Shown piece by piece: positions 41,668 to 54,053 of a stretch of 64,000 bases of DNA (position 1 is its first letter; each line of letters begins with the position of its first letter). The notes beneath the pieces are model-generated. The model worked only from the letters and a program-made list of their open reading frames with translations, was not told the origin of the DNA and searched no databases. Source of the DNA: Symsagittifera roscoffensis. Lineage: Eukaryota; Xenacoelomorpha; Acoela; Convolutidae. The translations under genes and the position numbers were made by a program. The stretch covers positions 64,138,973 to 64,202,972 of the forward strand of contig NC_087065.1 in NCBI RefSeq assembly GCF_963678635.1, given 5' to 3'.

Positions 41668-41862
41668 ATATCTATAACTATAACTTTGCGACCTCCAGGT
41701 CAAAAATAAGCAAACCATTCCAACTTGACAACTAAAATAAATATCACCATATAATATCTATATGGTGATATTTATTGGTATATCTATAACTATAACTATA
41801 ACTTTGCGACCTCCAGGTCAAAAATAAGCAAACCATTCCAACTTGACAACTAAAATAAATAT
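41668..41862 (+). repeat. Duplicated block with palindrome between pol and membrane ORFs
   Basis: ATATCTATAACTATAACTTT and the following 55 bases occur at about 41669-41744 and again at about 41780-41862. Between them lies a palindrome, TATCACCATAT ... ATATGGTGATA. Copy 1 has a single copy, so this is a local duplication in copy 2. Confidence 0.8.
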
Positions 41863-42104
41863 AAATAAATAAGTAAAAGAACGACCATTTTAATTAGCCT
41901 AAAGTATAAAAATCTCAAAAATACACCAGATCATTTGACAAATAAAAATAAAGAAAAAGAAGACCTCCCGATCACCATAAAATTTGCCCCCAACAATTTT
42001 TCACAAAACTCAACCCACTTGTCAAAAAACCAATAAATAATTCGACCACACTTGAAAATTGCCTCAAACACCAAAAAATATTCGATCAAGAAGCCATTTC
42101 TTAA

Positions 42105-42335
42105 ATGCTCTTCTCTCGACCAGTCAACATAATTCTTAACATTCTCATAAACTTTTTAACGATATTTAAACTTTTAATCATATTTCTTTTTGATACCTTT
42201 GAATCTTTTGTAATAATCTTAATCATTTTTTGCAATATTTTTTTAATTTTCTGTTCCATATTTGAACTATACCTCCAACTTTCGAAAGCTATTGACTATA
42301 TCCACAGGTACGATTCACAAAACTTATCTAAATGA
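42105..42335 (+). CDS. Small hydrophobic protein ORF, 76 aa (copy 2)
   Basis: Intact counterpart of 10396-10626, with the same start, length and ATGA junction. The hydrophobic block and the ending HRYDSQNLSK are kept. It stays open although the larger genes of this copy are broken. Confidence 0.62.
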   Translation: MLFSRPVNIILNILINFLTIFKLLIIFLFDTFESFVIILIIFCNIFLIFCSIFELYLQLSKAIDYIHRYDSQNLSK

Positions 42336-42520
42336 TACGAACCATTTATAGTAGAACAGATATTTTTTTACTATTTGTAATTTTTATAACATTTCTATCA
42401 TCCCTCATCTTGACAATATGCAAATGTATAAAGAAAGTAATCATCACATTCGCCCTAGCAACAATCCTCCTAATTCTTTTTCTAGAAGAATATTATAATA
42501 AACATAAATTTTTCCACTAA
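42332..42520 (+). CDS. Small membrane protein ORF, 62 aa (copy 2)
   Basis: Intact counterpart of 10211-10399. MIRTI start, DIFLLFVIFITFLSSLILTI segment, CKCIKK hinge and EEYYNKHK tail are all kept. The start overlaps the preceding stop by four bases. Confidence 0.65.
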   Translation: MIRTIYSRTDIFLLFVIFITFLSSLILTICKCIKKVIITFALATILLILFLEEYYNKHKFFH

Positions 42521-43661
42521 AAGAATAAATAAAAAACCATCAAAAATTGCTAACCAACAATCACTCAGTCAGTCTTCACCGACATCATCCCAAGATAACC
42601 CAACACTACCTTCAACTACCCAAAACCCCCAAACATCCACACGAATTTCCTTTCAAGATAACCCATATAACTTTGAAGAACGACACGCTCGCTTATCTGA
42701 ACCACTAGAACCAGTTCAACGACAAGCACCTCTAAGCGAACCAACATATAACTTATACCCAACACTGCCACAAGAATTAAGTAGAATACGAAATCCTAGT
42801 CAAAACCAAAATACAGTCGAAATAAATAGACAAATTATACATCCTCGACGAAACAGAAATTTTCAAACTCCCCGAGTTCATTTTGATATACCTCAATCCC
42901 CATCACAAAGTACTCCAGAAAACCCCATTGGTATATTACCAGAGACCCCTACGCTTCTTTCACAACGTAGCACCTCAAGCCTACCCTCAGATTACTTAGG
43001 TTCAACACCAACATCTGAACAAATTCGTGAAAATCCCTTTAACCCCACAAACCAAACATCACGACTACCATATTGGACAACACATTCATTCACACAAGGT
43101 GAACCAAATTTAATCAATGATCCAATAGATATTTCTACGGATACAACAACATCCTCATCACTACCAGAAACATTATCACTACCATCAACACCATCAATAT
43201 GCCAGATTTCACCACCGCCTTTTAACTTAAATTTCCCAAATAACTTCGACGCTAGATATCGAGAACAATCATCAACAAATATTCCTCTAAGACTAGACTG
43301 GAATACATTCACAGCACCTCCACCATTATTTGGACAACACCCAGAAAGTAACCGACTCCACAACTGGGCACTTAATAGACTACAATATCGACAAGACATC
43401 CACGAAGACATTCGTGATCATAACATCCAAATACTCCAACAAAATAGTCTACAATTAAAATTTGAAATCACGGTTAAACTAAACAACATTACTCAACATC
43501 CCTACCCAATAAACCCACCAACTATAACAGCTCAATCACTACCACCACCATTTATTACAACTGAAGTAATATACAAATACGACAGATATACCAAAAAGAC
43601 AATTGGTTACATCACATTTTATAACCCAAACTCAGGATTATCATACACATGTATATTCTAA
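42486..43661 (+). CDS. ATG-less ORF of copy 2, still open
   Basis: Opens after TAG at 42483-42485 and runs to TAA at 43659-43661 without a Met codon. The conserved part begins at about 42537 (PSKIA), and ATT at 42546-42548 with G after it matches the copy 1 candidate start. The C-terminal half (RLDWNTFTAPPPLFGQH and LQLKFEITVKLNNITQHPYP) is nearly identical to copy 1. Overlap with the env ATG (43649) is again 13 nt. Confidence 0.72.
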   Translation, partial: KNIIININFSTKRINKKPSKIANQQSLSQSSPTSSQDNPTLPSTTQNPQTSTRISFQDNPYNFEERHARLSEPLEPVQRQAPLSEPTYNLYPTLPQELSRIRNPSQNQNTVEINRQIIHPRRNRNFQTPRVHFDIPQSPSQSTPENPIGILPETPTLLSQRSTSSLPSDYLGSTPTSEQIRENPFNPTNQTSRLPYWTTHSFTQGEPNLINDPIDISTDTTTSSSLPETLSLPSTPSICQISPPPFNLNFPNNFDARYREQSSTNIPLRLDWNTFTAPPPLFGQHPESNRLHNWALNRLQYRQDIHEDIRDHNIQILQQNSLQLKFEITVKLNNITQHPYPINPPTITAQSLPPPFITTEVIYKYDRYTKKTIGYITFYNPNSGLSYTCIF

Positions 43662-46269
43662 AAATATTAATTTTTCTCCAACTCTTTTTTCTAGTAATCT
43701 CCAATCAGAACATAAACCCTTCCCCCCGCACAGGACCCCAAGATTTATTAGTAACACATTACGATTGTGAAGAAAATGAACAAAAAACACTACACAAGTA
43801 TGCAATAAATCAAGTATCACAATGCGAAACAGAACCACAAGCTATAGAAACTACAAATGTAATAGCGACACTTTATTCAAAAGCCCGAGCAACAACAGTC
43901 ATAAGATATAAATTCACAGCAACATTTTCTGAAAAGAAAGTACATTGTTCACAAGTCTCAAGTGGAAATAAAAACCGACTTGACCACGAATCATTCTACC
44001 AGAGTAATATCGAACGACTTTTGCATCTCAATCCCGAAGATTGTAAAAACGAGTTACTCAGACTAAATATCACAAGAAATAAAAACAAAGAGAGAACATT
44101 AGTATATTTCCAAGTTTTTGCAGATTCTGTACATCAAGCAGAACTTGAAAGATATCAAGGACATATAAAATTAGATGAAAAATACCCATACAACGGCGCA
44201 CACGGAAGATTAACTTATGACATACACGATAAACACTGGATACCACACATTGGTATAAATAACCCATCAAACTGCAAAACAGACACAAAAAATAAAGGAT
44301 ATCAAGAAATAATGTTTTTCGATTGGAAAATACAACGCGAAAAAATACAACTTACGCGCGATTTATCTAACAACACAATGATCTATCAAGGAATTAGATT
44401 ACCCTGTAAAAACGATCAAGGCTAATGTGACCCTACAACACGAACACAAGCAACAATTGTTTGGTTCCCCGAAGACACATGTACAACATTTCAAGTAGCA
44501 AAAATACACGCTCGTATGATAAAATTTCACGAAAAATATTTTATACAATCAATCCCATATGAACAAGTAAATCCATCACGAAAACAAAGTTCTAATTTTA
44601 GAAACATACACAATATAGAAAATAAATTGACACGTTTTCAAATATATCAAGAAACAGAACTTGCATGTAAATACAGAAATCCACTTCACAAAACACAATA
44701 CTCCGAAATATTAGTTGAATACGAGAAAGGATTCGACATGACCACTGGAAAAGTAAAAATCGACCCATACGCCACAAGTCACCCTATAAACGAAGGAACA
44801 TCATATATACCAGTTGATTTTCAAAAAAGTAAAGGTCAACCTGGTGGACATCTAAAGCCCCATGACACTAGAAGCACACGTTTACAAGAACTATCACTAA
44901 TGAATAGTACATATTTCGGTAATATCCACTATGATATTCACTTAGATATGTAATTAGACTACACAATTAGCCAAATTTTTCAAGAAATATCACTCTCTGA
45001 ATTAGAAACACTTCACCAACTATGCGAATTAGAAAGGACACAAATCCTACAATCACTTGCACTAGCAGTATTAAAAATACCCTATGCAGGATATTTACTT
45101 TCAGGAAATAGATCAAATTTTTTAGACTATGAAGGAAACATTTTATGGTTCTATACCTGTACCAAAAAAGTATCACCACTATATGTTTTTGAAGATAAAC
45201 GATGCTATAAAAGAATCCCTATCTTTTATAAGAATAAAGTACATTTCGTTGACACACTTTCAAGACGAACCTATTTCTGGGATACCGCAGTCCCATGTGG
45301 ATCAGAAAATAGCCATAATGTAGTACAACTGAACCCTGATGAAGATAAATATTACCTTCTTACCCCATATCCCACATTAATGCAATCACTCAAAAAATTT
45401 TCACCTGAAAGCATTAGAGCTATTGCTCGAAACCCAAATATTGACCTACAGTCAATTGGAATATATTCAAAATCCGATATCCAACATCACATTAGAACAC
45501 AACATTTCCAAGAATTATTAACACAAATGGACACTATACAAAGACAATCAATTGACCAAAACTTACGCAAACTTGCCAAAACCGCAGGATTTGCAGATAT
45601 TTATACACAAGACTATAGCGGATATTTTAAAGACATTAAAGACTATATATATATCTAAACGGTGAAAAATACCGACCACAAGATATCTCACCTATAAATA
45701 TTTTTAGCTTTGTTACACTCAAAAATGAAATTCTTGATTTTCTAGGATGGCCCTATTACATCTTAGAAAAATTAACTATTTTATACGCAATGTTTAACTT
45801 TATAGGATTTCTTTTTTCACTTTTAAAAGGAATCTATAATACATGCGCTATACACACACAAGTAAATAGACAAGCAAGTGTAGCACGCATACTATTTGCA
45901 GGATTTTTTGGAATCTTTTCATCATCAATAAACAAAATTCTTTTCGACGCACAAATAAAAGAATACAACACAAAAATAGCAACAAGACAGAACACATATG
46001 ACGAAGAACATAACAATGTAGAAATAACGCCCACAGCACCACAGTTACCACCCCTACCACATAACCATCCATTATCCCTAGTCCCACGAAATTTTCGAAA
46101 TTTAGCAATAACACATAATCCAAATTTTAGACCAACCATATCACAAAGTCCCATTCAACATATAATGACACATCATTCACTAGATGAAAATACATATGAA
46201 CAAATTATAGAACAACCCCATACCACCGCTTTTCAGTCTCAAGATAATAATTTTTTTAGCCCACGATGA
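43649..46269 (+). pseudogene. env: Envelope-like gene of copy 2, broken
   Basis: Signal peptide and ectodomain are present. Breaks: TAA at 44423-44425 (copy 1 has TAT), TAA at 44951-44953 (copy 1 has AAA), and a frame change near 45650 from a longer TA run, ending in TAA at 45656-45658. The membrane segments and tail are open in the new frame (45790-46269). The stop overlaps the next ATG by four bases, as in copy 1. Confidence 0.85.
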
Positions 46270-48065
46270 GCCGACAACTTGGATCCCTACACCGCTCAAA
46301 TTCCCATCCAACCAACCTCAGCACTCCAATTACAATAATTCCACTTTTTGCTTTCCCGCCACCCGATTTCCCAACCAATAATGTAACATCAGGCATGAAT
46401 TCAGACACTAATTCACATATCTCAGTTTTATACTCCATTTCACAACTCAATAACCCAAATATTGAAACCCCTGATGAATTTGCAGATTCTGAACCATCTC
46501 CATCCAATAATTTTCAAACCAACTCCTCAGTTTTTTCAAAACCCCATTTTCAACCAATCCCACCAAATAACCCACTCCCATCCATTTCTACACCCTCTTA
46601 TGCTTCACAAGTCACCCCAACCTACTCTTCATTTCATTCAGACCGATCATCCAATTCTCCACATACTCCCCAAATCTCCCAAGAACTTTATCACCCTACA
46701 ACAACAACCCTTCCACCTTGAAAACCCCACTATAAATCAGATTTCATCCATAATAGAATTATCAAACCCTCCTACCCCTACACCCTCTTCAGCTTATACC
46801 GCATCATTAACACCATCATCCACATCCACCGAATCATCAAATAGCACTAATAGAGCTTATCGCACTTTCAACAGAAAATTCCCAACCATCCATTTCCAAC
46901 AAAACCAGGAACAGCCCGTGAATATATTAATCATCCAAATCACACTAACACGAAAGATTTTTTAGCAATCACCTTACCTTCATTTCCACAATATACTTTG
47001 AACACTCCTAACAACACTAACAACACACGTAGTTTTGTAGATTAACAAGTTTTAATGCCTACACTTCATTGGACGTCATATTATCATTTTACTAACCCCC
47101 TTTGCCTACCTTTATCTAATACTCACATCGATATAGAAAGAAATCAAGATATGCTATATCGACTCACCACACCACTAACACATAGACAATTTACTTATAT
47201 AGGATATAAAAAGTCACTAAAAACATACACTGCACCCCGAGCAAACGAATATACGCTAGAATATTACGATCACAACATCATCCGAGCTAACCAAGACCAA
47301 TTTTTAGATGATGATCGTTTCGCTAACCCACAAATCACAGAAAAAATCTTCATCAAAACACCATATGTATTTACACTCAATATATTTGATCGCAAATTCG
47401 ACCACGTCATTTCTGAAGCACTAACCGACACACAAGCTTACGAAAGTTTTAAAGAAAGATTTCAATTATTTTCACTAACCTTTAATTTCCTTGCACCACA
47501 TGAACGCAATTTGCACTGCTCACACGACATTATGTTACGCACTAAACAAACCCACACATATACATATTATCGTTTCATACAAAATCAATTTGATCTACAC
47601 ACTCCATCAAGACAACCACACCACCGTTTTCAATTTATTAACTCTAAATACACATCACCATTTTTTCTTAACTTCACATATTGCATCAAAGATACTAACC
47701 TTCACGGTATTCTTCGCAATTATGATCCCATAACCCAAATGTATATTTTTTGTCCCATCACGAAGACCTTCAACGCAGAAGAATCCAGACCCTTCCTTAT
47801 CCCACATGAATTTGTCCAACCTATAGAAATCCCGATATTAGAATTCATTCACAACACTAAATACAATCACAAATTATACAATCTCATCCAAAACACACCT
47901 TATGAGTTTGCAGTTGGCACTGAAGAACTAAAAACTATTAAAGCACTTCAATTGCTTTGGCCACTGCTTCAAACTAAAAACATCATTTGCATACTAGCAA
48001 AATTACTAACAAATTCCGACATAATACACGACATCTTCCCCCACGGTTTTTTCCCCGACGACTAA
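46266..48065 (+). pseudogene. 597-aa-type ORF of copy 2, broken
   Basis: Start and Pro/Ser-rich N-terminus kept. Two frame changes (near 46680 and 46890) and TAA at 47043-47045 separate it from a long open C-terminal part (47055-48065) that is about 92% identical to copy 1. Changes cluster in the low-complexity half. Confidence 0.8.
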
Positions 48066-49657
48066 CAAGTAAGTATAATTTATCATATTCTTCACTAATA
48101 AATTTGAAATAAATACTAACCATTCTTATCCATGTCTTATTTAGATTTTTAGTCTTCATCCCACGATCACCTACAAATTACACAAAAGAAAAATAAAAAA
48201 TAGAAAACTTCTTCAAATTCTTCAAAACTCTATTAATATTTTGCAATAGATAAATTCAATAAAAATCATACCAATGTAGTAAATTAATTTATAAATTATT
48301 TCCCTAAAAGCAGTAATTCTAATAATGATGAAAATTTGTAACTTAATTTTTCCCCAAAAAACTAGCAGTAAAATTGAAATTCTATGTAGTAAATTGATAA
48401 AACGAAAATGCAGTACTAACCTTTTGATATTTTCATTCACTCGCACAAGAATTCTATCCAAACTCGCACAGCTCGCCCACGAAGAATTGTTTAAATAATG
48501 AATTTCAATTTTAAGTTTTCACACTCAACAACTCTAACACACGATAACAAGTTTCAAACTTTCCTTTAACCCGGTTGGAAAGGAATTATATACTAAACAA
48601 AACTAACCAACGCAGCTTACTAGACACCACAACACATAGAATAATAGCATGACTAAGAAAAGGAAACCGACGGTACCCAAACCGGATTAACCCAGTTTAA
48701 AACTGGATAATTTATTCTTTTGAAGACTATTATAAAGTCTAAGAAAGAATTAATAAAACACAAAAAAGTCGAAAGACAAACCCATACCAAAAACAATTTG
48801 ATTTTTGAAAACAGGACACAACCAACGAAACATAAGAAAAACCACAATAAACCCAACATAAAACGTTATCACATAACAGGACCTCTCACAGAAACCGCAC
48901 GAAATCATATTCCCACTCCTGGCCTAACCCACCAGAGAGGACGTCCTGAGCATGCTCTATAGCCGGCCTAACCCACCGCGCTACATCCACACTTTGTGAC
49001 CACACTTCTATTTTTAATAAGAGGTACTCAAGGGTGAGTAACTCTTCAAAATAACCGAACTAAAACAAAAAGCTTTTGTGAAAACAACTAACCAAAATCA
49101 TAATTAAAACACCGAACTAATAAAAATTTTATAAAATGTAAATTATACCTTGCAGTATATAGATCAGCATACAACACCAAAGACGAACATCCAAAGACAA
49201 AAGGACCCCACTACACTCGAAAAAGAATGGCCAACCACAATCAATATGCCGTCCACAATCACAACTCAAAGGATTTAAAGTACGACTTGACTTCGCAGAA
49301 AAGGACTTCATTGAACTAGACCAATGACCACCTCGATGTTCAAGTCTACGTACAGATCCGAGTAACCAGGCATCCCCTCCACGCACAATCTCCACGCCAT
49401 TCCCAGACTAGGTTGAACACAAAAGAAGTTCTCTACATGAAACAGAAAAACCTGTCATAGCAAACCATTCTGAAATCAGATTTGAGTTTGTTGAGAAAAC
49501 CCAGTCGTTGTCATAAGAAGACACAACGATTGATCCTGGAACTTCTGTAACAGGAGAACCCAGAAGAAATATGATGTTCGCCAAATATCAACGTCCATCA
49601 TCCATCCTTTGAATTGCAGAAAAACTATTCTAAAAAACTCTGTAAAACCCGGATGGG
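48066..49657 (+). other. 3' region of copy 2
   Basis: Counterpart of 3109-4672. It contains the intron-like segment 48069-48144 (donor CAA|GTAAGT, acceptor TCTTATTTAG) and the hairpin GAGGTACTCA/TGAGTAACTC near 49020-49045. No ORF supported. Confidence 0.6.
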
Positions 49658-50068
49658 TGGAACCTGATCTAAACTACATTTTATGATTGAATAAATTAGA
49701 TATTTTACCACTGTAAAGTATTTATTATTAACCAATCATGATCCATCTAACTAACAACCCACTTATTTGTAAGTGCTGAAATTACTTGTAATTTCAGCAC
49801 CAGAGAGATTTGAATTTAACTTAGAAATTAGTTGCCTCTCCAAGAGAACTTCAGCAGCCGCAATAAACCAGTATACCCTAGATCTATTGAGCCTAGCAGA
49901 GACTAGTTAAACAACCTGAGACTAGAATAGTATAAGAGTAAGATTAGGATCGGTATTAGACTAAGAAGTTGCACGAATCTATCCGGCCGAAAATAAGATA
50001 GCGTGACGAGCAGACGGTGTACCCTATCCGAAATTACTCTATGAGTTAAGACCATCGGTTATAACTCA
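49658..50068 (+). repeat. 3' LTR of copy 2
   Basis: 411 bp, TGGAACC...AACTCA, preceded by GGATGGG. Diverged from the copy 1 LTRs by scattered changes. The end hairpin keeps arms ATGAGTTA and TAACTCA around a different loop of 13 bases. AATAAA lies at 49862-49867. No partner LTR in the window. Confidence 0.93.
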
Positions 50069-50455
50069 TTACTCCCGTTGGAGTTGATGTGTGGATTATC
50101 TTTAAACCATATTCCATTAAAACATTTGCGAATTCCATCTAATTTTTGGAAGAACCATTACAGTTCACAATGAAGTCACCGCAAATAACTTGTTCGGTAG
50201 TTGGATAATTTTTTTACGTATGCATTTACGTTTCAGGTTTGCAGTAGGTTCGCTACGCGTAGGGCGCAACTGCGGCGGTGAGTATATTAAGAGATATCTT
50301 TTAATGATACTTGGTTTTTATTGCGAATTGTCTTTTTGTTTGAATACAACCTCCAAGGAGTTCAGAAATGCTTCAGGGTAAAATACTTGCTCGGTTCTAC
50401 ATACTTACAAAAACCTATGCCGCTGCTTTTCTGAAAGGTACACCTTAATTAGTGC
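50069..50455. other. Non-coding spacer
   Basis: No gene seen; starts directly at the LTR edge. Confidence 0.55.
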
Positions 50456-50919
50456 TACCCGGGTCGAGATCCCGCTCAAAACCCGCTCAAGATATGAGCG
50501 GTTTGAGCGGTTTTTCAGCAAGATTTGAGCGGTTTGAGCGGTTTGGGCGGTTTGGGCGGTTTTTTTTGGAAAAACCGTTCAAACCGCTCAAATCTTGCTT
50601 AAAAAACCGCTCAAAAACCGCTCATTTCTTGCGGTGATTTTTGAACGGTTTTTCAAGCAAGATTTGAGCGGTTTTTGAGCGGTCTTATAAAGAAAACCGA
50701 TTAAATCCAACAAAAAGGTCTTAAAACAAACAAAGTAAAAAAACCGCTCAAAAACCGCGCAAGATTTGAGCGGTTTTTGAGCGGTTTTTTTAGATAAAAC
50801 CGTTCAAAAACCGCTCAAACCGCTCATTTTGAAGCAAGATTTTGAGCATAATTGTCTAAAAAAACCGCTCAAACCGCTCAAATCTTGCTTCAAATTGTGT
50901 AAAAATCTCGACTCGGGTA
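50456..50919. mobile_element. Foldback-like element of GAGCGGTTT units
   Basis: Ends TACCCGGGTCGAGAT and ATCTCGACTCGGGTA are inverted with one mismatch. The interior is almost wholly made of TTTGAGCGGTTT and its complement AAACCGCTCAAA, alternating with CAAGATTTGAGC or GCTCAAATCTTGC, in both orientations, so the single strand can fold many ways. No ORF of note. It is probably a non-autonomous foldback or MITE-type transposon; no clear target duplication was found. Confidence 0.65.
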
Positions 50920-53883
50920 ACGGAATTATTATGAAATCTAATACTTTTCCGCCAAAAGATTAAGACATTTGACAACTTTCCCTTTGAGTTAACATGGAAC
51001 TTGAATTTTAAGGCATCTGCTTCAACGATCCATCATAACTAGCTTAAACAAGTTCAGTTCATTATCATCAAGGGCCCGCAAATCCAGTTGCATCTGTTGT
51101 TTGAGGGACGAGAAATCCCGTAATGTCTCACACTTCTACAAGCGGTGATTGAGCACTGACCACAATTTGAGATAATTTTCTGCCATCAAGATCTTCGCCC
51201 TAGTTCAAACGTTTATTTTCCCGCCAGAATAATGCTTTCACGAGTCTCTCGAACCAGGTAAGCACTCCTCCTCTCATTCTGTCAATGAATCCGTATCCAT
51301 GATCCAGTCAGACAACCTGCAGGACATCAATTCCTCATTTTAGAATTGAAAATTCTGTAAACGGTCTGACAGGGATGCTACATTTTTGAATACGGTGTTT
51401 TTGGCTGTTCGGAAACGCTTTTTTTGTTCATATACTGCAAAAAGTTTTAGTTTTGTATTAAACTGCTGTAAGAAAAAGAAGAGTGAACAGATGGTTTGTT
51501 TTTAGATAACGTGGATTTATACAAATAAGAATTAACAAAAGACTCACTTTGATTAACGACTCAGGCGCCTCAAAATATGGATGTCTGTGTAAAAAGTACA
51601 CGTTCTGTAAATACTGTTTTAGGATATACATTAGTGAGGATTGGTGCATATCACTAGATCACAATTCAAATGAGTCTCAATTCAGCTGCCTCAATTAATT
51701 TGAGACGCCATAAAAATAATGCTAATAGTAAATAACATTTTAAATGTATGAATAATGATTTTCAACCTGTTAATGGAGCCATAATTGACAACATTTTGAC
51801 AAAAAATCACAACGAGAAGATGCTCGATTACACGCACAGCTTTTTTACAACTCTGAATACCAATATGACAGATTGAATGTTCGGCAACACTCGTTAAGGC
51901 AAAACGTTGAATATCTTGGACAGACACCAGATCCGTAAAATGCGTTATTTATAACCTACCACACACTGGTGTTGTGCAAAAAGGCGTTCCTGTAAGGATT
52001 GAATGAGTCTTATAATCTAGGACGAAATCATTATTTCCTTCAATTAGACAGGAGGACAGCCAGGAGATCAATCTCGGTCCGTGAAGCAAAACAGTTAGAA
52101 AAAACTGCAAGAACTAAAACCAATCCTGTAAAAACCATTTCATAGCAGCTAGCCTCGAGACAATGAGCGACAATCCAGAGGTTCATAATTCACTTCCCTC
52201 ACATGCAGTGCTAAAGAGACCCCTCCATAGGAACAAAAAAGCAAAACCATTCAAGATGACTTCATCGAAAAACTATCATTTTGACATTCCCGACAAACAG
52301 CGGAAAAGAGGACAACTAAAGATTCATTCTTGTCGGTGATATCGGTCGATTTAAAAAGTGCGTCGACTTTATTACGATTTGATTTATTTTTGATTTCATG
52401 CGCTTTTTCAAAAACTAGAGTTGCTATGTATGATCAGTTGTTTTAAATGAGGCACCTTGATTTTAATTACATTGGTTCTCTGGCTACAATAGCTCTCACC
52501 AAAAAAAATTATAGACCAGATGCAAATGATCAGAGCTACCTTTTATGATACTATCAACTCTTCGAAAACTTACGAAAGTAATCTGGGCCAGCTCTCCTCG
52601 TCTCTGCTAAAAGTTTCATTATGCTTAAAAAAAATAAGAAACAGCCGAGTTTAGTGAAAGTTTTACACAGAATATTTCAATTTTTTTGCTGAGAATGCTT
52701 GACGTCGCATGAGCAAGTTTTTTACTCCGCTTATTCGCGAAAAAGTCCACTACGTTGTAAAACTTAGTGCAGATGAAGCCTCGCTTAGTGCAGATGGCAT
52801 TTTCAGACCCAGATTACGTTGGTAAGTCTTTGGACACAATTTCTGATAGTTTCATAGAGGGTAGCTTTGATCATTTGCTCTTGATTTTCTCAAACATTTT
52901 GGCAAAAATTGATGTAAATTTTGTTTAAATAGGCATTGAAATTTGCGCTTACTTTTGATCCACTAATAAATTTGTTTTTATTGGTCGGATGAGATATTTT
53001 ACTGCTTGAACTACTTTGTTCTTGACTATTGTGTCTGCTAAGTTATTTTTGAGTGGGATAATTTCGCTTGGGATTAAAAATTATAGAATAAATTGTCATA
53101 AAATCGTCATTGTCAATTGCTTAGTCTCTTCAAACTACTTTTTTGAACTGCCCAAAAAAACCGCACAATGATCCGAGGGTATGCCGAATTTTATGCCAAG
53201 TAACTGACTCACAGCAAAGCGCACGGCGAAACTGCACATGAATGTAGACAAAAGTCCCTGACGAGACTTTGGAGAAACTTTGCCGTTATACATTTTGAAG
53301 GAAGAGAGTGTCTCGAGAATCACATGAAACTAAAGAGCACTATCATAAAAATTCTGAACTACTTTCTTTGAACCGATTTTTCCATTTCTACATTATGAAA
53401 CTGAATGTTTTGGAGCCGACTTTGTAAAACGTGATTTTGGTGAATCTCAACGGTTCGAATTCGGTTTTTTGATCCGCACTTTGTGAACATGGATTTTCCA
53501 GTCCTCGTTCTCTGAAACCATTTTTGGTGCCTACGGTCTGAACTTTTGTTACACCCACGCGGTCTTTCCACCGACTTTTTTGTTACACACGGTCTGAACC
53601 GGGGGTTTTGCTCTAAATCTCCTGTCTGAACCGGGACTCATTCGGTCTATATTAACTGATTATAGCAACTTTTGGTCCGCACGACTTCGATCATGGAAAA
53701 AACGATCCCAAGTAACCAATCAATCAAAGATCCGCCCCCCCCCCCCTTAAATCCGCTACTGTATCAAATGTTTGCTTTTTTCTTTAAATCATTGTTCTGG
53801 GAAGAAATTTAAAATGTTCGAAGAATCTATTATTGATCGGTAGGATTTTTTATTGCAAACAACAATCATTTTGGGTTTTTCCT
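50920..53883. other. Non-coding stretch
   Basis: Less AT-rich than its surroundings in places, but no frame longer than about 80 codons and no recognisable domain on either strand. A 12-C run lies at 53735-53746. Near 53540-53640 the words GTTACAC and GGTCTGAAC recur several times. Confidence 0.5.
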
Positions 53884-54053
53884 GTTGGTTACTGAATAGT
53901 GTGGCAAAAGAACGCATGATTAGATTCAACTTTTTGTCTGCATAAATCTACGTCAATTTCAACCAATCCACTATAACCTCTGCTGTTGGGTTATCTTTTT
54001 GACTCTACAAAATGATTGGAATCTGTCAGCAGTTACGTACAAAAAATATGATC
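53884..54053 (+). repeat. Dispersed repeat pair, member 1
   Basis: About 170 bp, alignable to 57523-57690 with few changes; shared words are TTTTTGTCTG, ATAAATCTACGTCAATTTCA and CTGTTGGGTT. No ORF. Confidence 0.8.

Larger units (their letters stand above)
31871..50068 (+). mobile_element. Giant env-bearing Ty3/gypsy-type LTR element, copy 2, 5'-truncated and decayed
   Basis: Collinear with copy 1 in reverse orientation from within the leader ORF (homology fades near 31871) to the end of the 3' LTR. The 5' LTR, primer site and first leader bases are absent. Stops and shifts interrupt the 155-aa ORF, gag, pol, env and the 597-aa ORF; the two membrane ORFs and the ATG-less ORF are open. Many differences from copy 1 are at third codon positions, so the two descend from separate active lineages rather than from a recent duplication. 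Confidence 0.93.

Noticed and set aside
42992-43411. 139-codon minus-strand ORF in copy 2
   Set aside because: Shadow of the ATG-less ORF on the other strand; no matching start and length in copy 1.
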